A program made the position numbers and the translations under genes. Of a stretch of 64,000 nucleotides of DNA, positions 35,770 to 47,950 are shown piece by piece; the stretch's first letter is position 1, and every line of letters begins with the position of its first letter. The notes beneath the pieces were generated by a model, which had not been told where the DNA came from, made no database searches, and saw only the letters and a program-made list of their open reading frames with translations. The DNA is from Anseranas semipalmata (lineage: Eukaryota; Chordata; Aves; Anseriformes; Anseranatidae), in assembly GCA_013399115.1 (NCBI GenBank), contig VXAA01005264.1, forward strand, positions 47,622 to 111,621, given 5' to 3'.

Positions 35770-37362
35770 CTCCAACAGAAGAGCAGAACTGGGCAGCAAA
35801 GGAGCTGCCTGAACCACCACCACAGCTAATGGCAAAATTGTCTCTGTTTTCTCTTACGATTCTTTTTTGTTTTGTTGGTTTGGAGATGGGGAAACCTCCA
35901 CCATCATTGAGGAAAAGTGCCCATAGAAATACACCTAGCCCTACTTCAAGGCATTTGCATATGTAAAGAGGCACCACAGTGCTCAGTGTGGATAAGCACA
36001 CGTAGACAGGTGCTGAAATCCAACTAAATTCAGTGCAATTGCACCCAAGTGGAAGCAGTCTGCAGGCAGGGCAGAGCTCAGAGGCAGCAGTCACAGACAC
36101 TGCTGCACCAACAGGAGCCTGAGGCTGAGTACTCAGCTTTAACCGAATAACACCAGAAGAAGCGTTTACAGCTATTATTCATGTACTTAACAGCTGGAAG
36201 CAAAGGGCTCCCATGTAACCTAGCAGTACTGCTGAGTTTGGGAATTCCCTCTCCTCACATGATGGATACATTATGCCTCTAAGCTATACGAACAGAAATC
36301 TTGCGGCTGGAGGCACTCCTTCTGTGCAGTATGGAAGGGGCTTGCCCTGCAGCTTGCAGAGGGCAGGCATGGGTCCTTTACCTCACCCACACGTGAGCAC
36401 AAGGTAGGTCGGACCCCTTCACCTGGGTGCCGAGACCAGCAGATAGCAGGTCTCCGATTCTACGGTCAGACAGCAAGGACAGTTCACAGCTAGGTGATGC
36501 AACATTGGGTTTTAAAGCCCATTACATTCAGGCTGCTTTTTTACTCAGTAACACGTGCATTGCCAGATACTGCATTGTATATCCAAGTCAACAAGAGCTG
36601 TCTTACAAAAACTCATTTGTCAGCATATGTACGATTTACATCGTCTTCTTTCATTACAGTCTTGCAAGTGAATTTGTGCTTGTGATTGGCTTTCCTACAG
36701 ATGTCTGAAGACCGGATATTAGTCAGGGGACAAATGTGGCACTGGAATCAGCCAGGCTGGTTTCCCTCATACCTCCTGAGCAGGAGGTACCAGCTCATTG
36801 CTGGCCCCTCTGCAGGGCTGCTGACAAAAGCTAATTAGTCCCAAATCTAGTGGCTTCCTGGTGCAGACACACGACACTGGATTCAGACCATCAGCGCTCT
36901 TCTCACAAGCCACAGAACATGCATCAGAGAGGAACGGGTGTTTTGCTCATAACACAGAGGTGAAAGGCCCTGGATCCTATTACAGATCCCCCAGGCCAGC
37001 TAGTCTCCTTATTTACATTTTTGTCAGAAAAAATCAAGGATGTTTTTACATTTGTGAATGGAAAGGCAGTAACAGAAGCGTGTGCAAAGTGGTATTTCTT
37101 AGTCCCTCATTCGATTTAGCTTTGGATAACAGCCAAGAAAGGAAGGTAATTGCCAGCTCTCCAGCTGTGAACGCAGGGCCACACTGAACCAAAGCTTTCC
37201 CTGGTTCCCGTTGGAAGTGATGGAGAATCTTGGAGTTCCTGAAGTCACAGAGCTGATTACTACAGGCTGGAGACCATGCAGCTCTGAGCTAACACCACAC
37301 ACAGGACTGGTGGTTACCAGTATGTGCATATTACTACAGCTACAAGTACTTAAAATAACCTA
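35770..37362. other. unique non-coding DNA
   Basis: No gene recognised and no repeat family identified. The frames present are short or overlap on both strands. Confidence 0.6.
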
Positions 37363-37408
37363 TGGAATGATCATTCCACCTATAACCAATGGAATGACCA
37401 TTCCATTG
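37363..37408. repeat. two adjacent GGAATG palindromes
   Basis: 37363-37378 is a perfect 16-bp palindrome (TGGAATGATCATTCCA). 37387-37408 has perfect 10-bp arms (CAATGGAATG and CATTCCATTG) around a 2-bp centre. The two units look like a diverged tandem duplication. GGAATG/CATTCC is the core of the TEAD (MCAT) binding site, so four cores sit in 46 bp. Function is inferred only. Confidence 0.8.
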
Positions 37409-38405
37409 TGCCAAAGTAAATCAATAAGAATACCTCATAGAAAAATAGCATCAATACTTCTATAATGGTGAGTTGAACAGCAATATTCCCAGGCTTAGTG
37501 GTTCAACCATTATGCTGTTCAGTCACTAGACTAGTTCTTGGCATGGTTTTTGCCTGGCCAGCTAGATTTTTGCCAAACGAGGAATAATCAGAGGAGGAGC
37601 TAGCACAGGCCTGGGAACATTGCTGGCCCAGTCTGGGTGCAGAACTTTGCTTTGGGAGGCAAGAGAATCTCTTTGTATCTCTTTTGCAAGCTTCTGTGTA
37701 GGTTTTGAAACATAAGAAAGTATGTGCGCAAGGCGTTGCACACCAGCTGGCCTCAATGCCCAAGGACAGTCCCAAGCCCATGTCACTCAGTGTGACAAAT
37801 ACAGCCTAAATGTCTGGTTTCAAAGAACGGTTACAGTGCTGTGGTGCCCAGTCACTTGTTGCTGTTGCAGGAAGCCTCACAGCAGCTTGCAGAGATGTAC
37901 CTCTTCTCTTACATGATCAGAGGCACGTCTATTTCATATCCACCATGCAGGTGCTCTTCATCTTACAACAGTGCTGTCAGAGACAGGTGGGCCCCCATTA
38001 CCGTTCTTCTCTTCCCTCTTACAGGGGAAGCCTGCATTTTGGTCACAGGATGTGGTAGGTCATGTGATATATGTTGTGTGGTCCTTAGAAAGGGCCTGGA
38101 GGAACTGTGCTTTCTGTTCATCTGCCTCATGGCCCAGCCCCAGTCCAGCTGCGAGGCTTACTAAAGAAATTTTCCATGGGTGCAGGCCAGAGGTGGGATG
38201 AACGGTTCTGGCAGGGCTGATCTGGACCTAAATACAGTGCAAGGTCTTTGATGTGTGTTTTCTGACTGAAGGCTTTTAATCCTTTCAGCTCACTCATGAC
38301 AGCACAGTAATTTTGTCTCTTTAAGGAACTGATTTAAAACACTCTTTTATTTGGTCTGAAAGGCAACACCCTTTATTTCAGCTCCATTCTGGATTATCCA
38401 CACCT
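37409..38405. other. unique non-coding DNA
   Basis: No gene recognised. Frames of up to about 107 codons overlap in several phases, with no domain. Confidence 0.6.
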
Positions 38406-38560
38406 GTGCCTCCTCTTACTGCTCTCCCTTTGCCTCTTCTCCATGTTCTGCCTCCTTGTCCTGACCTCTTCTGCCTCCACACCACTCACCACTGCCGCTT
38501 CTCCTCCACCATCTCCCAGCAGTCTCCTCCAGATCCTTCCTCCCCATCTCTCATTAGCCA
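38406..38560. repeat. pyrimidine-rich (CTY) low-complexity stretch
   Basis: About 150 nt dominated by C and T (cctcc, cttct and ctgcc motifs) on the plus strand. It generates long spurious frames on both strands. Confidence 0.7.
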
Positions 38561-40965
38561 GACCATTTTTCTGTGTCATTTTTATAATTGCCTGTGGGCA
38601 CGATCCCAGACTGGACTCTGCTGAAGCATGCAGGAGTCCTGCCATTGACTTCAGCAGAGCCAGATTTCCCCGAAGGGTTTTGATGATTTCCCATTAGCTA
38701 TTCTGCAAGGAAAGAAAGACATGCGTGCGAACCAGCTCCTCTGTTGGATTCATCAAAGGCCAGTAGTAGCTGATGAGTGAAATTCAATTAAGATGTGATT
38801 ATAGAATCAAACTTACATTTTAGTCCATTTCCTCTAAATAGGCCTATCTTTCTGAGCTTTCAAGTTGATTTTGTTCATGTGTAAATAGTTTGATGCTATA
38901 GAACCCAGACCATCTCAGCTGTTTGGTTTAGTTTGTTTAAAGTAGGAAGAACTACTAGACATGATGGCTGCAATCTGCTATTTTGGCCCCAATATCATCT
39001 GCACTAGATGGCCTGAGTTTCTGAACTTTACAGCACCATAAATTTGTGCAATTATAAATGTAGAGGCAAGAACTATGTAGGCTCAATGAAAACATCTGAA
39101 TTAACATTTTGTAATGATAAATAGATTCCCATAAAATCTGCTACAGAAATCTCCAGAGAGTAGTTCTTAAACAATAACCAGGAAAAAAAAAAAACAAAAA
39201 ACACACAACTAAATGGCTAAAAGCATTATATAGTGTATCATGACTTTGTTTTTTAAATGGTGTACATCACGGTATGACTATGAGATCTTAGAAAAAAATT
39301 GAGTGGAACTGTTTAATGCAGGAAGTGCATGCATGCAACCCTGAGGCTCCTTAAAAGAAGGCTGTAAGGTCTCTTCGTTATATTGGCACTGGAAGACAAA
39401 GTTAATCAGCTACAAAAACAAACAAACAAACAAACAAACAAAAACCACTAAGCTATTAAAATACCCTTTGGCTTATAGAAAACATTCAGCTTTCTGGCTT
39501 TTTTTGCCACTGCTAGGTAAAGAACTTCATCTGCTCCAGTTTAAGTCGATGGCTACGACCTGATTGACTTAAACAGGGAAATGGCTGGGCCACAAATGCA
39601 GGACAGGAGGGAGCTGATTGGAAATGGCTTCATATTTCTGTCAGAGCAAAGGAAAATATCTGTAAACAATTTCCTTCTAAGGCCTTTTAGAACCAAAGTG
39701 ATTAATGGAAAGCAACTGGAAGAAAAGCAACAACCAACCAACTGAACAGAGCAAAATAAGCAGAACATTTACATAACTGTCTTCCCAAGGCAGCTAAAAT
39801 CTTTCTCACACCTATCTTTACTTTTTAATGCTATCTAAAAGTGAGTACATTGAACAGATACATTTTTGCTCATTTTCATAACATCATCTTCCCTATCTTC
39901 CTTTCCAGCATTACTAGGGCTGCACAACGTATAGTACAGAGTTCAGTAAGTTTCGGCTGCTTCAACAATCATTTAATCTTCTATCCTTCTGTTGTGTCTG
40001 TTACAAAATTAAGGCACAATGAGTGTGTAAGCAGGAATAGTAATTGCAAACACATTCTGTTTATCCTGCAATGTGTAAATGAAGAAAAGATAGTGCTTAA
40101 AAGGAAAGCAGTCTTTTCTTCTGTAAAAATGAGACCTCTAATGTTCTTATCATTCCCGCTCTTATCTGGTACAGAGCACTTCCAATCCATCAAGACAGTA
40201 CTCTTCTTGTCTAATCGAGCTGCTGAGAGATAAGAGGTTTTAGGGTTTCCTGACCATTGTTTGAACCTTTTTCTTTCTAGCTCAAAGAAGAAAGTCTTGA
40301 AAGTTATTAAAGCTCTGACTGTAACTAATTAGGGAATCTGAGGCATATTCAGTTCAATGCAGAGGTTAACGAATAGGAAAACTTCAAACCACTGCAGAGA
40401 TGACCTTAATGGGAGATTCAGATTTGAATTAAAGCTATAGTAAGCTGGTCACTGGAGATTCAAGCTTCTTTTCTGCTCACTTGGAAAAGCTCAAAAGCCT
40501 GCTATTAAGAGTGTGAAGAAAAAAAAAAAAACATTAAAGGGGTTGCCCATTTGTATCTATTTTTATCTGAGTTTTGAGCCATTTTAATGGAGACAAGCAA
40601 ATGGCTGGGCAATTAGCAGAGCGGGTTATTTGTGTAGGCTTATAGTTGGGACCAACATGTGCAAAGGCTCTGACTGCAAAGGAAAAATTAGTTGTTGTTG
40701 TTTTTTTTTCTTTTAACAACTGTAACCAGATCTTACAATTTAAAATTAAATACCTCTCACAGCATAATATGACATTCCAGAAACAGAACATTACAGTCGT
40801 TAATTTTATTCCTTTCTGTTATAATGTTATTTAGTTATGTGAGAACTAATTTTAACCAAACACAAAAGCCATGTAAAAATGAAGCATGCTTGGCACAGAC
40901 TAAGAGACAGCGAACAACAGATTCCACATAGTTGCCTGTTTTTGTTTTATCCCAACAGGCTTTCA
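38561..40965. other. unique non-coding DNA
   Basis: No gene recognised. Contains an old-repeat-like block (38632-38665), an A/CA-rich run at 39182-39207, (CAAA)n at 39413-39446 and a poly-A at about 40519-40531. Confidence 0.6.
39413..39446. repeat. (CAAA)n microsatellite
   Basis: About seven CAAA units flanked by A runs. Confidence 0.93.
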
Positions 40966-40969
40966 ATTC

Positions 40970-41300
40970 CTCTGCCTACAATAGACTACCATTTAATTAT
41001 AGATCCTTTTAAAATGATTATGTCTCTCTTAATTTAATGGCAAATTAAAGAGGGAACACTACTCAGAATTTTGCTTCCCATTTTTAAAATTAAAATTTTA
41101 CTTGTTCCGCAGAATTTAAAAATGTCATCAGGCTTTTACAGTCCACAGTTTGTTATGAATCACGTAAAACTCATTAAACACAGCATTTTTCATCATGTCT
41201 TGTGTATATTAGCAAAATCATTATAAATATGTTTCAATAAATCACCAGATCAACTGTCATGGCAAAGCCAACAAGAGAGTTAAAAAATAACTATTTTTTA
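40970..41300. promoter_or_regulatory. candidate conserved non-coding element
   Basis: Repeat-free, very AT-rich block with many TAAT/ATTA cores (CATTTAATTATAG, TCTTAATTTAATGG, AAATTAAAATTTTAC, ACTCATTAAACAC, AATCATTATAAATATG) and no long frame. The texture is compatible with a homeodomain-rich enhancer. This is an inference. Confidence 0.25.
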
Positions 41301-42831
41301 TGGTTTCCCACAGTAATGGATCTGTCTCAAACTCTAGGCAATTTATTTATAGTCCCTTTCTAATAGTAGCTACTTAGTTGAGTTTCCTCCTTCATATTTG
41401 GGTTGTTTCATCTAGACATGAGTATCAGTCCCAGCCTGACTGTTTGCATTCAACCCTAATTTCTCCCAGATTATCTGTGGAGTGTGTACATTACAGAGCT
41501 GTATGGCTAAAAAGAAACGCAGACATACAAACCTAGCCCAATAGCATGCACCAAGGCAAGATCAAGTAGACTAAACCCTCCTCAGAAGAGGGTTATCTGC
41601 CTGCTCTTGAAAACATTCAGTAAAAGGCTTCCATACATCACTTGCCAGCCAGTGTTTCAGAGCCTTTATATATTTAAAATTGTCTTATTTTGCAATATAA
41701 AACTTTTGGATATAACTAGACATTCTCTACACAACCAAACACAGAGAGCAATGGTTCCCTGTCCTCCCTATAGCAATATTAACATACAAGAAGCATGTTA
41801 TGTTCTCCTCAATCTTCTTTTTTTAGGTATTGAACGAACCCAGTTCCTTCAGACTTTCCATTCATGTGCTCTACACCCTTAATCACCAGGCTTGAGCTTC
41901 ACCAGCTCATGTACACTATCTAAACCTTGCTGTATCACTCCCAATGAAAATCAGGCAACAGAGAGAAATAATTAGAATGAGAAAGGTGATGTTTCACAAG
42001 CAAATGATATTTTCTATTCTTATTTAATTTCAGCTCTATCATAATCTCCAAACTCACTTTGCTAAACTGCTTGCATTGCCAATTGCTCCAGCCCTGCATT
42101 TGTGGGTTTGATCCTCACCCTTAATTGTACTTATCATACTTGTTCTTGCAGAGTTTCCACCTGTCTGTTTTAAGCTATCCCTGCCCAGTTTGACAGAATT
42201 CAAACTCCCACCCAGACCACCAACAAGCCATGGTTTGAAGGCTCTGGTGCATCCCCCAGGGACTGGAGAAGTGCAGTTCATGCCAGGGGTGGTCTTTTAT
42301 GTATGTTCACCTGCACCAGAAGCAGCATGCAGGAGCTGCTTCTTTCCACAGCTGTGGAAACACTCCAAATCCTTCATTTTTCACATGCAGTATAAAACAT
42401 ACAAGCTAATGCTGAACTTTTTAAGGATCAGGAAATGTGGAGCTTATTCCATTAAGTATACAAAGTATCTAGACCTTTAAGAAAATGTTTAGAGAAACGT
42501 TGTGGCTACAGGAAGTTGGTCTTAGGCACTAAAGGACTTTTTCTTTAATTGGAAAATAGATTGAGACATAAAAGTAATGAAACTTGCTTTTGCTAAATGC
42601 ATTTAAGCTGTCCTTTTAATAATAAAAAACAGTTGTCTTCAAGACAGGATAACTTTTAAATATAAAAAAATAACACACCACAGGGAACTGCAAGGAAAAA
42701 CAAATTTAATTACATAATCAAGGCCATCCAAACCACCCACCCACATATTAAGTGTTTGCTGGCTACACAGACACTATGGTTGCCATGGATCAACCAGTGA
42801 TCTTCTTTTGAAAAGTAAACACCTTGATTAA

Positions 42832-42849
42832 AATATATATATATATATT
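42832..42849. repeat. (AT)n microsatellite
   Basis: Eight to nine AT units. Confidence 0.95.
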
Positions 42850-43498
42850 ACATGCAGTGAATAATCAGACCGTTAAGGCAACATCCTGCTCCCTCTGAAA
42901 TCAGCAGGCTTCTTTCATCAGGATTGGTCTTAAACCAGTGTGGGAGCAGAGTTTGGAGCCGGGGTGGCAGGATGACCAGGGATGGGCTTGCAGAGAGATG
43001 TGCCCCTCCTGGTGAATTAAACATGGGATTTAGTGGTACAGATAGTCAAGCTCTGGTGTCTGGGAGTGTTCCCTGGCATTGCTTTGTTTTCTTATATAGA
43101 TGTAGCTCTTAAGAGCTGGCTGTCATTTTAACAATGGGCTTGAAAGAACTGAAGCAAACTGCCTCCAGGGTAGCGTGGCAGAAGCCCATGGCAAAGCTGC
43201 CATAGAGCAACTCAGTGTGAATGAAACGCTGATTAATATGCAGTCCATGTGTCATAATATGTGGCCGAGCCTGCTGGTACTTCAGAATTACAAACACTGA
43301 GAGGCTGAAAATTTCAACAGGCAGAAAAATGAACCTAGCAGGGTGTGCACAAAAAACCTTTCCAAATACCTCTGAAACAAGGTGTCCCTCCCTCCTGCAG
43401 TCAGCAAAGATCGCAGGTGGTGTGGGAGAATTCACCGAATAGGAAGAGATAGGTTACTGCAGCAAGAGAGGTGAAATATTTGCTTTTTATATGTGTAA

Positions 43499-43534
43499 AC
43501 ATGTATACGTATATATATATATGTATACACATGT
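43499..43534. repeat. imperfect AT-rich palindrome around (TA)n
   Basis: Arms acatgtatac and gtatacacatgt surround a (TA)n core, giving a near-symmetrical cruciform-prone sequence. Confidence 0.8.
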
Positions 43535-44164
43535 TAGCAGATTTTTCATAAATGAAAAGTAGAACTGCTAGCAGCTGATAGCAGCTTGGTCATCTCAGTG
43601 GAATGCTTTGTTATGGTACATACAGGCTAAGGCTCTTTGGAGCAAGTAAACAAAGGGACCAATGTAAAGCACATTATCCCAGTATCTGTGGCAAATTCTG
43701 AGAGGACACTGATCTTAATTCATCACAGAAGTTTATTTCCTGGTAGTTGATACAGTCCTCCAGAAATGCTAACATCAAAAGTGACAAAAGCAATCTGTGA
43801 AATTGCCATCCACTAAGCCACAAATTGCAAAAGCAGGGAAGCCGAGAGGGCCAATTGCTGAGATTTGGGGAGCGCAAGATTTTGGAGGTTTGTGAGGATG
43901 CTGCACCAGATGAAAGGCAGAAGTAGCAGCAACAACAACAAAAACAGCAAAATCTTGCAATGGCAGGCATTCAAAAGCCCCCATACTGAGTGAAAGAGAC
44001 ATCAAGTCCATTTGAAAACTAGCAAAGGTAGCTGGATGCCAGCAAAAATAATTACTTTGCAGAGATGGAGCCAAACTTTTGGAAACAAACTGACAGACTT
44101 CTGAAGGAAGCACCCGTTTTAACTTGCCATGGCAGAGGAGTCCAAAATACCTGTTGATGCAAGC

Positions 44165-44208
44165 AAAAATAAAATAAAATAAAATAAAATAAAATAAAAT
44201 AAAATAAA
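44165..44208. repeat. (AAAAT)n microsatellite
   Basis: About eight to nine AAAAT units. The minus-strand frame across it (repeated FYFIL) is an artefact. Confidence 0.95.
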
Positions 44209-45418
44209 GAAAGAAAAAAGCCTTTACGAACTTAATTGCTTGGAAAAAGCCAGGGAAGGGGCAAGCGTGTACCAGCAGCAACAACATTCTTGCACCCCCA
44301 CATTCCTAAGGACACAGAGGGTTAATTCCAGATAGACACAACATTGCCATGCTGCCAAGTCTAGCTTGTGGCTGAAATGAAAATATGTAGTAATTCATTA
44401 GGACGTAGTCATTTCAGTGAGAAAAAAATACCTAAAAATATGGAATACAGTGTAGCTAAGGTCATCTGCTAGGTCTATATGCCTGTCTTGAGTAATCATT
44501 CAAATGGTTGCTTTAGAAGAAACTACAAGAATTAAGGGGGTTAAAAAGAAAAAAAAAAAAAAAAGGCCAATAGATGCTACAGGCTTAGCTGTGCAAATAA
44601 GACAATGTGACATTGATATGGGAATGAGTGCACTAGGAGAAATACTGTGGACTGAGTGTGTCCATGACAGTCAAACACCTCCCAGAAGCCTAAACCATGT
44701 CAATCTGAGGGCATGCTGGACTCCTTCTGATTTATCAAATCTGATATCGCTGTCTTAGAGGTGCGCAGAGAGTGAAGAGCTGGCTGGTGGGATCCCAGAG
44801 AGCTCAGGTGTCCAATACAGTCCGTTCAGATGCATGCGTTTTGCTACCACCAGCTTGGGGTTTCCATTGCTATCAGAACCCCTGATAAATGTAAGGAGCC
44901 GGAGGGTGAGGAGCACTTTCAGGGAAGTCTTTTCCATTTGCCTGAATGAGTTTTCAGTGGTCTCAGGGGCACTGCGCAGACGCCCGGCTGCAGGAGGTCC
45001 CTGTTCTTCTACTGACCTCCAGAGAGCTCAGTTTACATTAGCAAGGGATTTTGCCAAATTCAGTTCCTCATTAGAAAAATTTCAGTTACTTGCCAAAATC
45101 TTTCTGAGGTATATACACAGTTTCTTTTTCCAGGAAACCAGGGTTTAACCTACAGACATATACATTTTATGCCTTAAAAGCGGAGGTTTGCTTGAGAGAG
45201 AGAAAGAGAGAGGGACACTTCATACAAGAGGTCTAAATAAATATCTAAAGAGCCTGCAGTCATGGTACGTACATAAATAGATGGAGATCCCCCAAGGGGT
45301 AAGGGAACATCAGTCTGTCCCCACTAAATTCAACCCCTTCATTCATTCAGTATGTGCAGTTAAGATGTGAGGGTCTTGGTAAAAAGTGGATTAATGTGCT
45401 TTAAAACATCTGGGCTCA

Positions 45419-45459
45419 CCTGGTATTTAACCAGGAATTCAACCTAGTATTTAACTAGG
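45419..45459. repeat. duplicated hairpin with paired substitutions
   Basis: Two 17-nt inverted repeats 24 bp apart: CCTGGTATTTAACCAGG (45419-45435) and CCTAGTATTTAACTAGG (45443-45459). Each has a 5-bp stem and an identical 7-nt loop. They differ at two positions that pair with each other (G-C to A-T), so both stems remain perfect. Confidence 0.85.
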
Positions 45460-45486
45460 AGAGCAATACTAGATGAATTTAAAACT

Positions 45487-45552
45487 TTTTTTTATTATTA
45501 TTTTTTATTTTTTATTCATAGTAAATACTGCAATATGATTCTCTGGAAAAAA
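45487..45552. repeat. T/A-rich low-complexity before gap
   Basis: A T run followed by ATT/ATTTTT units, then unique bases and a short A run leading into the N gap. Confidence 0.8.
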
Positions 45553-45575
45553 NNNNNNNNNNNNNNNNNNNNNNN
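45553..45575. other. assembly gap (23 N)
   Basis: Undetermined bases flanked on both sides by A runs, so the gap sits in a homopolymer or simple repeat. Confidence 0.99.
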
Positions 45576-46955
45576 AAAAACAACTGAAAATCCATACAAT
45601 AGACTACCAGAAAGACTCCTGATTCTACAGTGAGCCATTAAAATCAATTGTTCTTACCAATATTAATTGGAAATGTGGCTCCTGGATAATCTCCTAAAAT
45701 CCTTGTGATCTTGGAGAGAAGTTACTATGCACTGATAGCAAAACAACCTTTGATATTTTTTATCATACGTCATAAGCAGGTCGGCAAGGGAGAAAAGGCT
45801 GTCCCACAACACAGCTCTGGAGAGCTGGTCAGGCCTTTTAACCCAGAACTCCTTGTTGCAGAAACTTGCCTTATAATTTTTCCTGCTGGGAATGTCTGGA
45901 AACAACTACATGCTTTCCAAACTGGGAAACCATAAACAAAGAAGGCATTTGGCCAAACTGTTATGCGTTATGATAAGTAATAATCAGTGTGCACCTACAC
46001 TCATAGAATATGGTCTGAGAGGGATGTTAGTGCATAGCACCAGATTTGGTTACTGCACATCTAAAATGTGTCCTTGTGAATTAATACAAAACCATGAGAT
46101 AAAGATAGGCAACACTTAAACCATCTAGATCCTCTCCATGGCAATACGAGATTGCTCCTTGCTATACAATCACAGGTGAGGTGTTGTTTCGTCCCACCTC
46201 CCTCCGACTTTTGTCTTTTTTCAGATGTATGTGAAATGCTTAATAAGCAGCAATAATCCCTGTAGAACACAGAACTGTGACACTGGAAAACATCGGAAGT
46301 GACTCTGGATTTTCTGATCATGCCGGTCAGTCTCTTCTCTCTTTCTATTCCTCCCCCTTCCCAAATGCCAACCAGAAGATCTGCTTTTGGATTAAGCCTT
46401 CACACATCAAGATTTTGGTCTGTGAGCTTTAAAAACTACATGCACACACAGGTTTTTGATTACAACAGTGCCAAAGGGGGACTGCTGCAATTAATGCAAT
46501 TAACATGAATCCTGTGGCACGCTGATTCCAAGCTGGACTTGAAGGCAATCCCTCCTTTCAGGGAAGGTCACCACAGCTCCAGATGAAGCAGAGCAGTCCA
46601 TGTACTCCTGGGGTTTGCCCTGCCACCAGCAGCATGGCTCACATTCCTAGATGCTGTGTGTATCATGACCAGGCTCGTGGAATTGCACAGAGCAAAGCGG
46701 GCCACAGCTCTTCTAGCAATGCCAGTGGCAATTCTAGGAAGGAGCCTGTGTGTGAATAGGGAGTTTGCTCCTGCTGGGAAGCAGGAACCACCAAGGGATT
46801 TACAAGGAGGGGGAGCATATCTCAATATGAAAGTCATCCAGGAAGTCTCGTTTCCAAGAACCAGCTGGTAAACAGTTCAGAGCACCCCATTCACATCTCT
46901 AGCACTCCACAATTAGTGTGACACTGCCCGTGCACCCACAAAATAACTGATATGG
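45576..46955. other. unique non-coding DNA
   Basis: No gene recognised. The minus frame at 45663-45905 (about 80 codons) ends near a donor-like TTG/GTAAGAAC at 45656, but no convincing acceptor is seen. Confidence 0.6.
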
Positions 46956-46959
46956 TCCT

Positions 46960-47160
46960 GTTTATTTGTATCACTGATTGAGTGCTTTGTCATTGGCTTT
47001 AAAGAGAGAAAATTAGTCTAAGACAGCTACAAAATTGGGGACTGCTTGCATCGAAAGGTGACCTAGCTCTCCTGATAATCAGCAATGGCCATGGTCTTAA
47101 TTTAATGTCAAAGGCATTTGGAGTAATCATTACTGGGTAATCAGTAGCCTGAAATACATT
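46960..47160. promoter_or_regulatory. candidate conserved non-coding element
   Basis: Repeat-free block with packed motif-like cores: GTATCACTGATTGAG, CATTGGCTTTAAAGAG, GAGTAATCATTACTGGGTAA (contains the palindrome gtaatcattac) and CTTAATTTAATGTC. Non-coding in all frames. It lies about 0.5 kb from the CpG island at 47.55 kb. Enhancer-like by texture only. Confidence 0.3.
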
Positions 47161-47161
47161 A

Positions 47162-47183
47162 ATTAATTAATATATTAATTAAT
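47162..47183. repeat. 22-bp perfect TTAA-type palindrome
   Basis: A perfect 22-bp palindrome built of ATTA/TTAA units around a TATA centre, within a slightly longer (TTAA)n run starting at 47158. It contains several homeodomain-type TAAT cores and could form a cruciform. Confidence 0.9.
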
Positions 47184-47760
47184 ACAGTGAGATTGCCCAG
47201 GCTTATTCTGTAAAGCTTCTTTAGAGCTACCAAAATGTTTATCAGCCACCTTGGGTGTCAGCAAAGGAACACACAGCTTCCAAAACCTTCCCCACCAGTT
47301 TTCCCGTGCCATGTGTGTGGAAGTGAGCACACCTCCCACCAAAGCATGAGCCTGCACCAGGAAATCCTGTTCAGACTCTAAAATGAAGCCTGCTTTTTCA
47401 TGCCTGCCCCAGAGAGTCTCTGTGCGGCAGCGACGGGCAGTCTTCAGCATGGTCCACAGGAGAAGAATACAGCTGCTCTTTTTTAACAGGGGGGAAAAAG
47501 GAGGCTTTTATGGCTGTCCCTGAAGCGAGGCCTCTTACAATGCATCGCAGTGTCTAAACAGACCTACGTGCCGTGATCCGACTTGGCAATAATGAGGGAC
47601 TTGTATTCCTCGGGCTTCGCAGACCGGCTCGCCGTGTCGGGCTGCAGATGCAGGCTCCGCTTACAGCGGCGCGCGTTCAAAAACGTGTGACATTTAAGCG
47701 GGGCTGAAAATTAAAATTGTCTTTTACTATGGCCCGTGTATTTACCCTTCGCTTTGGTCT

Positions 47761-47774
47761 GTTTCCATAGCAAT
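47761..47774. promoter_or_regulatory. RFX-like X-box match
   Basis: GTTTCCATAGCAAT fits the palindromic X-box pattern (GTTNCCATRGNAAC) except at the last base. X-boxes in CpG-island promoters often mark ciliary or RFX-regulated genes. A single motif match can occur by chance. Confidence 0.3.
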
Positions 47775-47896
47775 AGAAATCATGCATCCCCCGTGAAGGG
47801 GGGAGCGTCGGGAGCGCCCAGCTGCTGTTTTGCGCACAACCGCGCCCCACTGCGGCCCTGCGACCGCTGCCCGCCCGGCGCTGAGCGTCTGCAAGG

Positions 47897-47950
47897 TGCG
47901 GAGGCTGCACGAGATGTGGAGGCTGCATGAGGTGCGGAGGCTGCACGCAG
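47897..47950. repeat. 3 x 18-bp tandem repeat
   Basis: Three consecutive 18-bp units: tgcggaggctgcacgaga, tgtggaggctgcatgagg, tgcggaggctgcacgcag. Because 18 is a multiple of three the frames stay open on both strands; on the minus strand it gives repeated MQPPHL/VQPPHL. Confidence 0.93.

Larger units (their letters stand above)
41301..45418. other. non-coding DNA with simple repeats
   Basis: No gene recognised. Contains AT dinucleotide runs (42832-42849 and 43499-43534), (AAAAT)n at 44165-44208, a 16-nt poly-A at 44549-44564 and a GA-rich patch at 45195-45215. The region 44755-45030 is slightly CpG-richer, but nothing is assignable. Confidence 0.6.

Noticed and set aside
35573..36100. Minus-strand open frame of 175 codons, the longest in the window.
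   Set aside because: No recognisable domain, unusual Ser/Cys-rich composition, and it overlaps plus-strand splice-like sequence. A frame of this length is expected by chance in 64 kb of vertebrate DNA.
43775..44287. Minus-strand open frame of 170 codons.
   Set aside because: Part of it is translated from the (AAAAT)n microsatellite and the rest has no domain.
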